Below are positions 1 to 8,911 of a DNA stretch of 64,000 bases, in pieces. Origin of the DNA: Qipengyuania proteolytica (GTDB taxonomy: Bacteria; Pseudomonadota; Alphaproteobacteria; Sphingomonadales; Sphingomonadaceae); the NCBI RefSeq assembly GCF_019711565.1, contig NZ_JAIGNN010000001.1, forward strand, positions 248,001 to 312,000. The letters are read 5' to 3'. A program made the translations under genes and the position numbers. Numbering within the stretch: position 1 is the stretch's first letter; each line of letters starts with the position of its first letter. The notes under the pieces were generated by a model. That model saw only the letters and a list, made by a program, of their open reading frames with translations, did no database searches and was not told the origin of the DNA.

Positions 1-13
1 CGGGAGCCTTCCT

Positions 14-544
14 ATGACCCTTCGCGCCGCCGCCGTTTCGCTTTCAGCCCTTTGCCTCGTCGCCGCATGCACCACGATCGATGACCTGCCGGAAGAGCGG
101 GTCGGTGCCGCAACCCTGCGCACGGCTTCGGGCCTCCCGGCGGGCACAGCACAGCTCCTGCGCAACGGCGACACGATATCGGTCGCAATCGCAGCGGTCG
201 GCCTCACACCCGGGGAGCATGGTTTCCACCTGCACACCACCGGCAACTGCACGGCGCCAGACTTCACCAGCGCCGGCGGGCACCTCAATCCCGGCAACCG
301 GACCCATGGCTCGCTCTCGCCCGGGGGCAAGCACCTGGGCGATCTTCCCAATCTGGTCGTCGGTGCCAACCGGACTGCGTCGACCCAAGTGGACCTTACG
401 GGCTCGGCCACCGATATCCTTGCGGACATTTTCGATGCGGACGGCACGGCAATCGTCATCCATGCCGGCCCCGACGACTATGCCAGCGATCCTGCTGGCG
501 ACGCAGGCGCGAGGGTCGCCTGCGGGGTCGTGGAGGCGGCCTGA
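14..544 (+). CDS. sodC: Cu/Zn superoxide dismutase lipoprotein
   Basis: Predicted envelope Cu/Zn superoxide dismutase, which converts superoxide to oxygen and hydrogen peroxide. The 176-residue protein begins with a signal peptide ending in the lipobox LVAAC (Cys19), so it is probably membrane-anchored and faces the periplasm. His72 and His74 (GFHLH), His90 (GGHLNP), His99, His107, Asp110 and His150 follow the family's order of copper and zinc ligands. Cys79 and Cys170 can form the usual disulfide. GGGAG at 2-6 precedes the ATG, so the gene is complete despite lying at the window edge. It converges on the transporter at 558-2168 with 13 bases between them. Confidence 0.93.
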   Translation: MTLRAAAVSLSALCLVAACTTIDDLPEERVGAATLRTASGLPAGTAQLLRNGDTISVAIAAVGLTPGEHGFHLHTTGNCTAPDFTSAGGHLNPGNRTHGSLSPGGKHLGDLPNLVVGANRTASTQVDLTGSATDILADIFDADGTAIVIHAGPDDYASDPAGDAGARVACGVVEAA

Positions 545-557
545 CGCAGGCCCCGAT

Positions 558-2168
558 CTAGCCGATCTCTTCCCCTGCCGCGCGCGCGCGTTCGAGAACG
601 CTCGCGCTTGCTTCCGGCACGAGTTTGAGCGCGAGGAGTAGCAGGACGAAGCCGAACGGCGCCGCCACGAGCGTCGAGAGCATGCCGGTGCTGAGCCCAC
701 CCTCGCTCACCGCCGAAACATAGCCGGCGAGGAACGGTCCGATACCGAGCCCGATCAGGGTGGTTGCGAGGAAAAAGATGGCGGTCGCCATGCCACGCAT
801 TCGCGGCAGGACGAGCGCCTGGCTGCTCGCTGCCGCGGCACCAAGCGACGAGGCCGACGTCATCTGGGCGATGAAGCTCCCGATGTAGAACACCAGCAGG
901 CTGTCGGTCGTATAGGCGACGATGATCGGCGGGATCGACGCGACAAGTCCGAACAGGATCACCATGACCCTGCCATTGGCGACGCGCTCGAGCAGATAGT
1001 CTGCCATCCGCCCGCCGAGGATCACGCCCATGAAGCCGGCGAGGGCCGCGGGCATGCCGAGGAACCAGCCGAGGTCGGTCTTGTCCGCCCCGAGGACCCG
1101 TTCCGCATAGGGCGCGCCCCAATAGGACGCGGCGTAGGCCATGAAGGAAACCGTGCCGTATCCGAGGATCACGGTGAGGAATGCCGGCGAGCCCCAGGTC
1201 AGCTTGAAAGTCGGCAGATCGCGCGACCTGAGCGCGACCGCCCAGCTGAACACGGCGTAGTAACCGACCCCGAGGAACAGCCATTGGTCGGCAATGCCCG
1301 GCAGGATCGACGAGGTGGCGCCTGCAGTGAGGCGCGACAGGCCGACAGCCAGACCCGCGAACACAGCGGCACCGGTGAGGTTCACCAGCAGACCAGCCGC
1401 ACCGCGCCGTGCTGCGCCGATGAGCGTGAACGGCGGGATGACCTCGACCAGCTCCTCGAAGAAACCCTTGAAGGGGCGCGGGTTCTCCGGTGTCACGAGA
1501 CCGTCGATCGCCCCGCGGATCGGCTCCTTGAGCGTCAGCACCCACAGAGCGAGGATCAGGCCGGGGATACCGACCGACAGGAACGCGGCCTGCCAGCCGA
1601 CCAATCCGAAAGGCCCGCCGTCGGGATAGGCCTGATTCCAGTTCTCGACCACCAGTGCGCCGATCCAGATCGAGATGCCGCCGCCGATGTAGAGACCCGA
1701 GGAATAGATCGCCAACGCCGTCGCCCTGAGGCGCGCGGGAAACCAGTCCGAAATCAGCGAGTATGCCGAGGGGCTGGCGGTCGCCTCACCCACGCCCACG
1801 CCGATCCGCGCCGCAGTCAGCGCGGTGGCGTTCTTGGCGAAACCCGATAGCGCCGTCATCGCCGACCACAGCGTGAGGCCCACCGCCATGAGTCGGACGC
1901 GCTTCCAGCTATCGGCCAGCTTGCCGAGCGGAATGCCGAACAGGGCATAAAACACCGCAAAGGCCGTCCCGTAGAGGAAGCCGAGGTAATCGTCCTCGAC
2001 CCCAAGGTCAGCCTTGATATCGTTGGCGAGGATCGAGAGGATCTGCCGGTCGATGAAGTTCAGGATGTAGATCAGGACGAGGACGCCGAGCGCGTACCAG
2101 CTGTACGCAGGCACCTTGTCTTTCGCAGCGGTGGCCCCTGTTTCCGTCGTCGCGGTCGTATCCGTCAA
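558..2168 (-). CDS. MFS transporter, spinster-like
   Basis: Inner-membrane secondary transporter of the major facilitator superfamily; substrate unknown. The 536 residues contain about twelve hydrophobic segments. The motif NFIDRQ near residues 38-43, in the first membrane segment, and an early loop with GKLADSWKRVR match the spinster-like branch of the family. A long central loop (about residues 225-260) separates the two halves. The start is TTG at 2168, with GGAG seven bases upstream; no better ATG is near. It begins five bases after queC stops and is probably co-transcribed with it, although no functional link is evident. Confidence 0.88.
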   Translation of the reverse strand: MTDTTATTETGATAAKDKVPAYSWYALGVLVLIYILNFIDRQILSILANDIKADLGVEDDYLGFLYGTAFAVFYALFGIPLGKLADSWKRVRLMAVGLTLWSAMTALSGFAKNATALTAARIGVGVGEATASPSAYSLISDWFPARLRATALAIYSSGLYIGGGISIWIGALVVENWNQAYPDGGPFGLVGWQAAFLSVGIPGLILALWVLTLKEPIRGAIDGLVTPENPRPFKGFFEELVEVIPPFTLIGAARRGAAGLLVNLTGAAVFAGLAVGLSRLTAGATSSILPGIADQWLFLGVGYYAVFSWAVALRSRDLPTFKLTWGSPAFLTVILGYGTVSFMAYAASYWGAPYAERVLGADKTDLGWFLGMPAALAGFMGVILGGRMADYLLERVANGRVMVILFGLVASIPPIIVAYTTDSLLVFYIGSFIAQMTSASSLGAAAASSQALVLPRMRGMATAIFFLATTLIGLGIGPFLAGYVSAVSEGGLSTGMLSTLVAAPFGFVLLLLALKLVPEASASVLERARAAGEEIG

Positions 2169-2172
2169 AATC

Positions 2173-2889
2173 CTACTCCGTCAGCGAGGGTGCTCCCTCT
2201 GCATAGAGGGTCGTATCGACAAGCCCGGCTTCGTCAAACCCCTTTCGCCGCAAACGACAGGAATCGCAGGCTCCGCACGCCGTCCCCTCGGGCGTCGGAT
2301 CGTAGCACGACCAGCTCCACGCCGGGTCCAGGCCGAGCCGATGACACTCGCGGGCGATGTCCGCCTTTGACATGTGCTGGAGCGGGGCGTGGATCGTGAA
2401 GGGCTCCCCCTCCACACCCTGCTTCGTGCCTAGGCGCGCGGTCTCGGCGAAGCTGGCGATGAATTCCGGCCGGCAGTCGGGATAGCCCGAATAGTCCAGC
2501 GCATTCACCCCGATGTAGATGTCGCGCGAAGCGGAAGTCTCGGCGAAGGCGGTCGTCAACGCCAGAAACACCAGATTGCGCGCGGGGACATAAGTGACCG
2601 GGATGTCATCGCCGACCCCGGTCTTGGGAACGTCGATATCGTCGGTGAGCGCAGAGCCGCCAAAGCGCCGCAGGTCGAGGGGAAGCTCGACATGGCGTTC
2701 CACCCCGAGTTTCGCGGCGATGGCCTTTGCCGATTGCAGCTCGCGCACGTGGCGCTGGCCATAGTCGATGGTCAGCGCATGGAGCGTGTGACCCCGTTCG
2801 CGCGCGATCGCGGCGGTGACCATGGAATCGAGTCCCCCCGAAAGGAGGATCACGGCCGGTCCCGCAGGCGGTTTTTCAGTCGATACCAT
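2173..2889 (-). CDS. queC: 7-cyano-7-deazaguanine synthase QueC
   Basis: Makes preQ0 from 7-carboxy-7-deazaguanine, ammonia and ATP in queuosine biosynthesis. The 238-residue protein has the PP-loop SGGLDS at residues 17-22 and four C-terminal cysteines (195, 205, 208, 211) that bind zinc in this family. Length is normal. The ATG at 2889 is followed by a short N-terminal extension before the PP-loop. No other queuosine genes lie in the window. It is the first gene of a likely two-gene transcript with the downstream MFS transporter. Confidence 0.95.
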   Translation of the reverse strand: MVSTEKPPAGPAVILLSGGLDSMVTAAIARERGHTLHALTIDYGQRHVRELQSAKAIAAKLGVERHVELPLDLRRFGGSALTDDIDVPKTGVGDDIPVTYVPARNLVFLALTTAFAETSASRDIYIGVNALDYSGYPDCRPEFIASFAETARLGTKQGVEGEPFTIHAPLQHMSKADIARECHRLGLDPAWSWSCYDPTPEGTACGACDSCRLRRKGFDEAGLVDTTLYAEGAPSLTE

Positions 2890-2928
2890 GGCCCGATCCG
2901 CTAGGCCGGATCGCGCGACGCGACAAGA

Positions 2929-3327
2929 TCAGTTGCAGGCGCCCGTGCGCCGACCTTCGGCGGAGAACTGGAACGGCTTGCCATCGGCAATGCCCTGCGT
3001 ATCGATCTGGACGAGCGCACCTGTTTCCTTGCGGATGCTGGTGCGGCCATAGCCGTTGCCGCGGCAGGTATATTGCACGGTGACTTCGCTGCTGCCGTCC
3101 TCGACGACGAAGCGGTTACAGCCGCTGTCGGTGTGGCGGAGCTGGATCAGCTCGCGGCCGGTCTTCACGCACACCTTCTTGGTGCCGCTACCGTCGCGAT
3201 AGCGCACTTCCCAGCCGCCTTTGTCGAGCGTGTCGAGCATGGCCAGCGAAGCCTGCGCGAGCGCCGGCACCGCCAGCACCATGAACGGTGCAGCCGCGAG
3301 AGCCAGCATTCGAGTGTTCTTCAGCAT
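2929..3327 (-). CDS. Small exported protein, DUF3617-like
   Basis: Exported protein of 132 residues and unknown function. A signal peptide runs to about residue 23 (ending PALAQ). The mature part has a GGWEVRYRDGSG segment and four cysteines, and its late CRGNGYGRTS / G-rich pattern resembles DUF3617 proteins common in sphingomonads; that resemblance is only by eye. I chose ATG at 3327 rather than the in-frame TTG at 3333 because AAAGG lies six bases upstream of the ATG. It follows queC divergently from hslO's end, with no obvious partner. Confidence 0.75.
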   Translation of the reverse strand: MLKNTRMLALAAAPFMVLAVPALAQASLAMLDTLDKGGWEVRYRDGSGTKKVCVKTGRELIQLRHTDSGCNRFVVEDGSSEVTVQYTCRGNGYGRTSIRKETGALVQIDTQGIADGKPFQFSAEGRRTGACN

Positions 3328-3424
3328 TTCCAACCTTTCGCCTGCCGTTCGGTCAAGACGCGCCCGTGATTCGTCCCTAATACACCATATCAGCGCTTAA
3401 CCGTTGTATAACATCGACAGACGG

Positions 3425-4339
3425 TTAATCGGCGATGGCGAACTGCTTCGAGCAGAATGCGCAGTCGACCAGAATGATCCCTTCGTCATTGCGCATTTCG
3501 CGGCGGTCTTCGGAGGGAAAGCGCGCCAGAACCTGTTCGTAGTGCTCGATAGAGCAGCGGCAACCGCGCGCGATGGTTTCGCCGCGCTGGATGCGGACCT
3601 CCTCCTCCTCGTGGAACAGCCGCCAGACAAGTGCATCGAGCGACAGCTCGGGATCGAGCAATTCGTCGTGCCGGATCGATCCGGCAAGCACGGCGATGTG
3701 CTCCCACTCGGGATGATCGAGCCTGGCATGCAGGCGCTCCCTGCCCTCCTCGCCGTCGGGCAGGTGCTGCACCAGCAGGCCCGCCGCAACACAGGTGTCG
3801 CCGTCGCTCCGCACCGCACAGCGGATCAGGGTCGGCACCTGTTCGGACTGGAAGAAATAGTTCTCGCAGGCCTGCGCCAGGCTGTCGCCCTCCAGTGGGA
3901 CAATGCCCTGATAGCGGCCCTTGCCACCCGCCATGTCGAACGTAATCGCGAGATAGCCCTTGCCGAACAGCGCGAAGAGCGACGGGTTGGCGCCCAGTTC
4001 GGCCAGCTTCGCCTCGTCGAAATCGACATAGCCGCGCAGCTCGCCGCCCTTGAAGTCGCAGACCAGCAGCTTGACGGCGCCCGCTTCGGTCTGCGCCTGC
4101 ATGGTCACCTGCGAACCGTCGTCCTTGAGCAGGCCGCCCATGAGGCTCGCCAGCACGAGCGCCTCCGCCAGCAGGTGCGTGATGGGCGCCGGATAGGCGT
4201 GTGCCGACAGGATCTCGTCGAGGGTCGAATCGAGGCGCACCATGCGCCCGCGGACATTGCGCGAGGGGATGGTGAAGCCGAGCAGCTGTCCGGCGTAGGT
4301 CTCTTCCGGTTTCTGGGGTGTCTGGTCCATCGCGGCCAT
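3425..4339 (-). CDS. hslO: Redox-regulated chaperone Hsp33
   Basis: Cytoplasmic holdase chaperone activated by oxidative stress. The 304-residue protein ends with the family's zinc switch: Cys260-x-Cys262 (CRC) and Cys293-x-x-Cys296 (CAFC). Oxidation of these residues releases zinc and activates the chaperone in known members. The gene is last in a leftward argD-argF-hslO cluster, 31 bases after argF, an order seen repeatedly in alphaproteobacteria. Initiation could be at the first ATG or at the one three codons later. Confidence 0.95.
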   Translation of the reverse strand: MAAMDQTPQKPEETYAGQLLGFTIPSRNVRGRMVRLDSTLDEILSAHAYPAPITHLLAEALVLASLMGGLLKDDGSQVTMQAQTEAGAVKLLVCDFKGGELRGYVDFDEAKLAELGANPSLFALFGKGYLAITFDMAGGKGRYQGIVPLEGDSLAQACENYFFQSEQVPTLIRCAVRSDGDTCVAAGLLVQHLPDGEEGRERLHARLDHPEWEHIAVLAGSIRHDELLDPELSLDALVWRLFHEEEEVRIQRGETIARGCRCSIEHYEQVLARFPSEDRREMRNDEGIILVDCAFCSKQFAIAD

Positions 4340-4370
4340 ATGGGGGCGGCGCGCCGGATTAACAGGGGCG

Positions 4371-5300
4371 TCAGAGCTTGCCGAAGCACCACAGCAGGAT
4401 GGATTTCTGCGCGTGGATGCGGTTTTCCGCCTCGTCGAACACGATCGACTGATCGCTTTCGAAAACCTCCGCGCTCACCTCGTCGCCGATGTGGGCAGGG
4501 AGGCAATGCAGGAAGCGCGCATCGGGCTTTGCGCGCGCCATCAGCTTCGCGTCGACCCGGAACGGCGCCATCGCCGCGAGCTTGTTGTGGACGTGCTCCT
4601 GCCCCATCGAGACCCAGGTGTCGGTCACGACGATATCGGCACCGGCCGCAGCTTCGGCGGCATCCTGCGTCAGCGTAACCTGCGCGCCATTGGCTCGCGC
4701 CATCGCGACGAATTCGGGGTCGGGCTCGTAGCCCTGCGGCGTCCCCACCCGGACGTTGAACTTGAAGATGCCAGCCGCCTCGAGGATCGAGTGCAGCACA
4801 TTGTTGCCGTCGCCCAGCCAGGCAACCTCAAGGCCGGGCAGCGCCTTGCCGTGTTCGACCATGGTCAGCAGGTCGGCGACGATCTGGCAGGGGTGCGAGC
4901 GGTCGGTCAGCCCGTTGATGACCGGGACATGCGCGTGGTGCGCCAGTTCCTCGGCCTTGGCGTGATCGTCGGTGCGGATCATGATCGCATCGACCATCCG
5001 GCTGAGTACCCGGGCGGTATCGGCGATGCTCTCGCCGCGCCCGAGCTGGCTGGTGCCCGAGTCGAGGATCAGCGAGGTGCCGCCCAGCTGGCGCATGCCG
5101 ATATCGAAACTGACCCGCGTGCGGGTCGAATTCTTCTCGAAGATCATGCCGAGCACATGGCCGGCAAGCGGCGCGTCGGCGTCGGCCTTGCCCTTGGGCC
5201 AGCCGAGCCGCGCCGCCTTGCGGTCCTGCGCATCGGCGAGCATGGCGGCGATCGCATCCCCGCCTGCATCCGACAGATCGAGGAAGTGCTTCGCCGCCAT
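4371..5300 (-). CDS. argF: Ornithine carbamoyltransferase
   Basis: Converts ornithine and carbamoyl phosphate to citrulline in arginine biosynthesis (cytoplasm). The 309 residues carry the carbamoyl-phosphate motif STRTR at 58-62, an HPCQ motif in the middle and HCLPAH at 265-270 with the catalytic cysteine that marks ornithine rather than aspartate transcarbamylases. Length is typical. It starts five bases after argD stops, so the two are almost certainly co-transcribed. Confidence 0.97.
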   Translation of the reverse strand: MAAKHFLDLSDAGGDAIAAMLADAQDRKAARLGWPKGKADADAPLAGHVLGMIFEKNSTRTRVSFDIGMRQLGGTSLILDSGTSQLGRGESIADTARVLSRMVDAIMIRTDDHAKAEELAHHAHVPVINGLTDRSHPCQIVADLLTMVEHGKALPGLEVAWLGDGNNVLHSILEAAGIFKFNVRVGTPQGYEPDPEFVAMARANGAQVTLTQDAAEAAAGADIVVTDTWVSMGQEHVHNKLAAMAPFRVDAKLMARAKPDARFLHCLPAHIGDEVSAEVFESDQSIVFDEAENRIHAQKSILLWCFGKL

Positions 5301-5305
5301 CGCGC

Positions 5306-6493
5306 TCAGGCCTCCGGGTCGAAGCTCGCCGCGCCGGCGGAGAGCTTTTCGAAGAATTCATCGAACTCGGCCTCGCCTGCTACGAGCGGCGGCAGGACGC
5401 GCAGCGTGTTGTCGCCCGCAGCCACGGTCAGAAGCTGGTGATTATCCCGCAGGTGGACGAAGAAGGGTCGGCTCTCGACCTTCATCTTGAGGCCCAGCAT
5501 CAGGCCCTTGCCGCGCACCAGTTCGAACAGGTCGGGATAATTGCCGATGAACTGTTCCAGCCGGGCGCGCAGGCGTTCGCCCTTTTCGGTCACTTCGGCG
5601 AGGAATTCTTCGTTCGCGACCGCATCCATCACGGCCATGCCGGCCGCCATGGCGAGCGGATTGCCGCCATAGGTCGAGCCATGCGTGCCGAAGCCCATGC
5701 CGCGCGCCGCCTTCTCGGTTGCGAGGCAGGCGCCGAGCGGGAAGCCGCCGCCGATGCCCTTTGCGGTGGCCATGATGTCGGGCTCGATGCCGTAGTGTTC
5801 ATAGGCATAGAGCTTGCCGGTGCGCGCGACGCCGCACTGGACCTCGTCGAAGACCAGCATCAGGTCGTTCTCGTCGGCCAGCTGGCGCAGGCCGCGGATG
5901 AACGCGTCGCTACCGGGCCGGATACCGCCCTCGCCCTGGATCGGTTCGACCAGGAAGCCCGCGGTCTTGTCGCTCATCAGCGCCTTGGCGCTCTCGAGAT
6001 TGTCGAACTCCGCATACTGGAACCCGGCCAGCATCGGGTAGAAGCCCTTGTGCATCTTCTCCTGGTTCGAGGCGCTGATCGTCGCCATCGTCCGGCCGTG
6101 GAAGGCGTTGGTGAAGGTGATCAGCTCGGTCCGGTTGGCGTCGCCACCTTCGTGCTGGTGATAGGCACGCGCGGTCTTGATCGCGCATTCCACGGCTTCG
6201 GCACCCGAGTTGGTGAAGAACACCGTGTCGGCAAAGGTCTTGTCGACCAGCCGCTGCGCCAGCGCCTCGCCCTGCGGGCTGCCGTAGAGGTTGGAGACAT
6301 GCATCAGCGTCTCGGCCTGCTTCTGGATCGCGCCGATCAGGCCCTTGTGGCTGTGGCCGAGCAGGTTCACCGCGATGCCGCTGGCGAAGTCGAGATAGCG
6401 CGTGCCGTCTTCGTCGATCAGATGGCAATGCTCACCCCTGACCGGGCGGACCCCGCAGCGGGGATAGACGGGCATAAGCGGCGTAATCGACAT
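5306..6493 (-). CDS. argD: Acetylornithine aminotransferase
   Basis: PLP-dependent class III aminotransferase that makes N-acetylornithine in arginine synthesis. It may also act on succinyldiaminopimelate in lysine synthesis, as in other bacteria. The 395-residue protein has the PLP-binding lysine at about residue 245 ([10 protein letters not shown]) and the conserved Asp in VFDEVQCG. It is the first gene of argD-argF-hslO, which share strand and tight spacing, linking it to arginine rather than to another aminotransferase role. Confidence 0.95.
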   Translation of the reverse strand: MSITPLMPVYPRCGVRPVRGEHCHLIDEDGTRYLDFASGIAVNLLGHSHKGLIGAIQKQAETLMHVSNLYGSPQGEALAQRLVDKTFADTVFFTNSGAEAVECAIKTARAYHQHEGGDANRTELITFTNAFHGRTMATISASNQEKMHKGFYPMLAGFQYAEFDNLESAKALMSDKTAGFLVEPIQGEGGIRPGSDAFIRGLRQLADENDLMLVFDEVQCGVARTGKLYAYEHYGIEPDIMATAKGIGGGFPLGACLATEKAARGMGFGTHGSTYGGNPLAMAAGMAVMDAVANEEFLAEVTEKGERLRARLEQFIGNYPDLFELVRGKGLMLGLKMKVESRPFFVHLRDNHQLLTVAAGDNTLRVLPPLVAGEAEFDEFFEKLSAGAASFDPEA

Positions 6494-6520
6494 GGGAACT
6501 CCGGTTCTGTCTCTCGGGTC

Positions 6521-6555
6521 AAAGACAAATGGCGGTCCCCGGAAGGAACCGCCAT
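6521..6555 (-). terminator. Probable terminator of the cold-shock gene
   Basis: Read leftward, an eight-base stem (6529-6536 with 6548-6555) closes a short G/C-rich loop and is followed by the T-rich stretch TTGTCTTTG. It lies 67 bases beyond the cold-shock gene's stop and just upstream of argD, so it probably separates the two transcripts. Confidence 0.6.
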
Positions 6556-6621
6556 CTGCGTGTTTGTCAGCGATCTATTGCCTTGCGCGTCCCGGGTCAA
6601 ACCGGATCGCGGAGAGCGCCC

Positions 6622-7413
6622 TCACTCCTGAACAGGAACGAGGTTGACCGCCGAGTATTTGCCGCGTCGGTCGACTTCGAGGTCGAACTCGAAGCGCTGG
6701 CCTTCGTCGATGCCCGACAGGCCCGAACGCTCGACCGCGCTGATGTGCACGAAGGCATCAGGCTGGCCGTCGTCGCGGGTCAGGAAGCCGAAACCCTTCA
6801 TCGAGTTGAAGAACTTCACCGTGCCGGTGGCCTTTTCGCCGGTCAGCTCGCGACGCGGAGCGGCTTCGCGATCGCCGCCACGCGACTGAACCGGGATCAC
6901 GTCGCCGACAACCTGGAGATCCTGCGCGGAGACCTTGCCGCCGCGATCGACGAGGTTGAACTCGAGCTCCTGCCCTTCGGCAAGGCCTTCGAGGCCGGCG
7001 CGTTCGACCGCGCTGATGTGGACGAATACGTCCTCACCGCCGGTATCCTGCTGGATGAAACCGAAGCCCTTCTGGCCGTTGAAGAACTTCACCGTGCCCT
7101 TGCCGGTGCCGACGACCTGCGCGGGCATGCGGTTGAAACCGCCGCCACCACCGCCGCCACCGCCGCCGCGCGGGCCGCCGAAGCCGCCACCGCCGCCGCG
7201 ATTGCCGCCGCCGAAGCGGTCACCGCCGCCACCGCCGCCACCGCCGCCGCCGTAGCGATCGCCACCGCCGAAACGGTCGCCGCCACCGCGGTTGTCGCGG
7301 AAAGAATCGTGCGGAGCAAAGTCCGCCGGCGGACCGCCGAACGGATCGAAGCTATCCTCCCCAAAACCGTCGCGCTTATCCCGTCCGCGACGGCGCCCTT
7401 TATCGTAACCCAT
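6622..7413 (-). CDS. Gly-rich protein with two cold-shock domains
   Basis: Predicted nucleic-acid-binding cold-shock protein. From the ATG at 7413 it is 263 residues. A basic start ([10 protein letters not shown]) leads into a low-complexity Gly/Arg/Phe region to about residue 95, with glycine runs broken by DRFGGG and NRGGG. Two cold-shock domains follow, at about 104-170 and 198-260. Each has the RNP1-like KGFGF and the RNP2-like FVHIS. An upstream in-frame ATG at 7536 would add 41 residues of uncharacteristic sequence, so I prefer 7413 although its ribosome site (GAAGG, 13 bases away) is only fair. Two-domain cold-shock proteins are common in alphaproteobacteria; the long Gly-rich head is less usual. 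Confidence 0.9.
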   Translation of the reverse strand: MGYDKGRRRGRDKRDGFGEDSFDPFGGPPADFAPHDSFRDNRGGGDRFGGGDRYGGGGGGGGGGDRFGGGNRGGGGGFGGPRGGGGGGGGGGFNRMPAQVVGTGKGTVKFFNGQKGFGFIQQDTGGEDVFVHISAVERAGLEGLAEGQELEFNLVDRGGKVSAQDLQVVGDVIPVQSRGGDREAAPRRELTGEKATGTVKFFNSMKGFGFLTRDDGQPDAFVHISAVERSGLSGIDEGQRFEFDLEVDRRGKYSAVNLVPVQE

Positions 7414-7658
7414 AACTCGAACAGTACCTTCGTGCAGTCCGTGTTCCTCATGAACCTGATGCGTGGACTGCCTTCGCGCACCGGCCGCAGGAGCAGAAGG
7501 ACTCCCACAATTTGCTGACTGCATAGCGCGAAACAACGCGGCATGCGAATGATTTAGCTAACCTGCCGTGACTTGCCGATGATTGTGACATTTCCGCATG
7601 ATGTCGGACCGCTACGTTTCGCTTGCGCGGCAGGTCGGCGCTTGGCAATGCCGGCGTC

Positions 7659-8474
7659 ATGGAAATCATGGCCTTGCTCTCCGATCCTGCCGCCTGGCTG
7701 GCTCTGCTCACTCTGATCGCGCTCGAAGTCGTCCTCGGGGTCGACAACCTTATCTTCATCGCGATTCTGTCGAACAAGTTACCCGAACACCAGCAGCAGC
7801 GTGCGCGGCGGATCGGGTTGTCGCTCGCCCTCATCATGCGCATCGGCCTGCTGATGCTAATCGGCTGGCTGGTCACGCTCCAGACGCCGCTGTTCGATCT
7901 CGGCCTCACGGGAGCACCGAACCAGTATGGCGAGCCGAGTTTCGAAACTGCGTTCTCGGGCCGCGACCTCATCCTGCTGGCGGGCGGTTTCTTCCTGTTG
8001 TGGAAGGCCACCAAGGAAATCCACCATTCGATGGAGCCCGAGGATGATTCGGGCGATCTCCTAGACAAGACGCCGGGCACGGCCGAAGCGGTCAAGGCGA
8101 CCTTCGGTGCCGTCATCGCGCAGATCGTGGCGATCGACCTCGTCTTCTCGGTCGATTCGATCCTCACCGCCGTCGGCATGACCGACGAGATTCCGATCAT
8201 GGTCACCGCCGTCGTCATCACCGTCGGCATCATGATGGTCGCCGCCGATCCGCTGGCGAAGTTCATCGAGAAGAACCCGACGCTGGTGATGCTGGCGCTC
8301 GCTTTCCTCGTGATGATCGGCCTTGTCCTGATCGCGGACGGCTTCGGCTTCCACGTACCGAAGGGTTATATCTACGCGGCCATGGGCTTTTCGGTCGGCG
8401 TGGAAATCCTCAATATCGTCCAGCGGCGGCGGCGTATGGCCAAGCGCCGTGTCGCACAGGGAGAGACTGCATGA
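7659..8474 (+). CDS. TerC family integral membrane protein
   Basis: Inner-membrane protein of the TerC/YgjT type, a family linked to tellurite resistance and metal (manganese) handling; the role here is not known. The 271 residues form about seven membrane segments, with acidic residues inside them (EVVLGVDN near residue 24 and IDLVFSVDS in the second half) that are typical of the family. I chose the ATG at 7659 because the sequence before it (from 7623) is not family-like. Its stop overlaps the next start by four bases. Confidence 0.9.
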   Translation: MEIMALLSDPAAWLALLTLIALEVVLGVDNLIFIAILSNKLPEHQQQRARRIGLSLALIMRIGLLMLIGWLVTLQTPLFDLGLTGAPNQYGEPSFETAFSGRDLILLAGGFFLLWKATKEIHHSMEPEDDSGDLLDKTPGTAEAVKATFGAVIAQIVAIDLVFSVDSILTAVGMTDEIPIMVTAVVITVGIMMVAADPLAKFIEKNPTLVMLALAFLVMIGLVLIADGFGFHVPKGYIYAAMGFSVGVEILNIVQRRRRMAKRRVAQGETA

Positions 8475-8911
8475 GCGCGTTCCGCAAGCTGACCGACACG
8501 TTCTACGCCAGCCCGCAGATCTCTGTCGCGGACGTTTCGCAGGCCGCGGCGATGGGGATCGCACTGATCGTCAACAATCGCCCGGACGATGAAGCGCCCG
8601 ACCAGCCCGCAGGAAGCGAGATCGAGGCCGCGGCGCGGGCGGCAGGGCTTGCCTATGTCGCTATTCCGGTGACCCAGGCGGGCTTCAGCATGCCGCAGGT
8701 CGATGCGCTCGCCGAAGCGCTCGCCAAGGCCGAAGGTCCGGCGCTCGGCTTCTGCCGCTCGGGCACCCGCTCGACATTGCTGTGGGCGCTGGCCGAGGCC
8801 AAGCGCGGCGGCAACCCCGACGAGATCGAGGCCTGTGCCGAAGGCGCGGGCTATTCGATCGCGCCGGTGCGCCCGACGGTCGACATGCTCGCCGGGCAGG
8901 CCTCGGACTGA
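8471..8911 (+). CDS. DUF442 / TIGR01244 family phosphatase-like protein
   Basis: Small cytoplasmic protein of 146 residues in the family also found fused to persulfide dioxygenases (Blh-type). The motif FCRSGTRS near residue 95 is the signature loop of this cysteine phosphatase-like fold. Known members are described as sulfur transferases or phosphatases without a settled substrate. It starts inside the TerC stop (ATGA), so the two are translationally coupled. No sulfide-oxidation gene lies beside it. Confidence 0.85.
   Translation: MSAFRKLTDTFYASPQISVADVSQAAAMGIALIVNNRPDDEAPDQPAGSEIEAAARAAGLAYVAIPVTQAGFSMPQVDALAEALAKAEGPALGFCRSGTRSTLLWALAEAKRGGNPDEIEACAEGAGYSIAPVRPTVDMLAGQASD

Noticed and set aside
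558..2889. MFS transporter beside queC as a queuosine-precursor importer
   Set aside because: Adjacency alone is the only support; known importers of this pathway belong to other families.
6935..7255. Frame with long poly-proline runs
   Set aside because: It is the other-strand reading of the glycine-coding repeats of the cold-shock gene.
7537..7658. Possible metal-sensing riboswitch before the TerC-like gene
   Set aside because: I could not fold a yybP-ykoY-like shape or see its conserved bases; too weak to claim.
8471..8911. DUF442 protein as part of a sulfide-oxidation locus
   Set aside because: No persulfide dioxygenase or sulfide:quinone reductase lies beside it; the neighbour is TerC-like.
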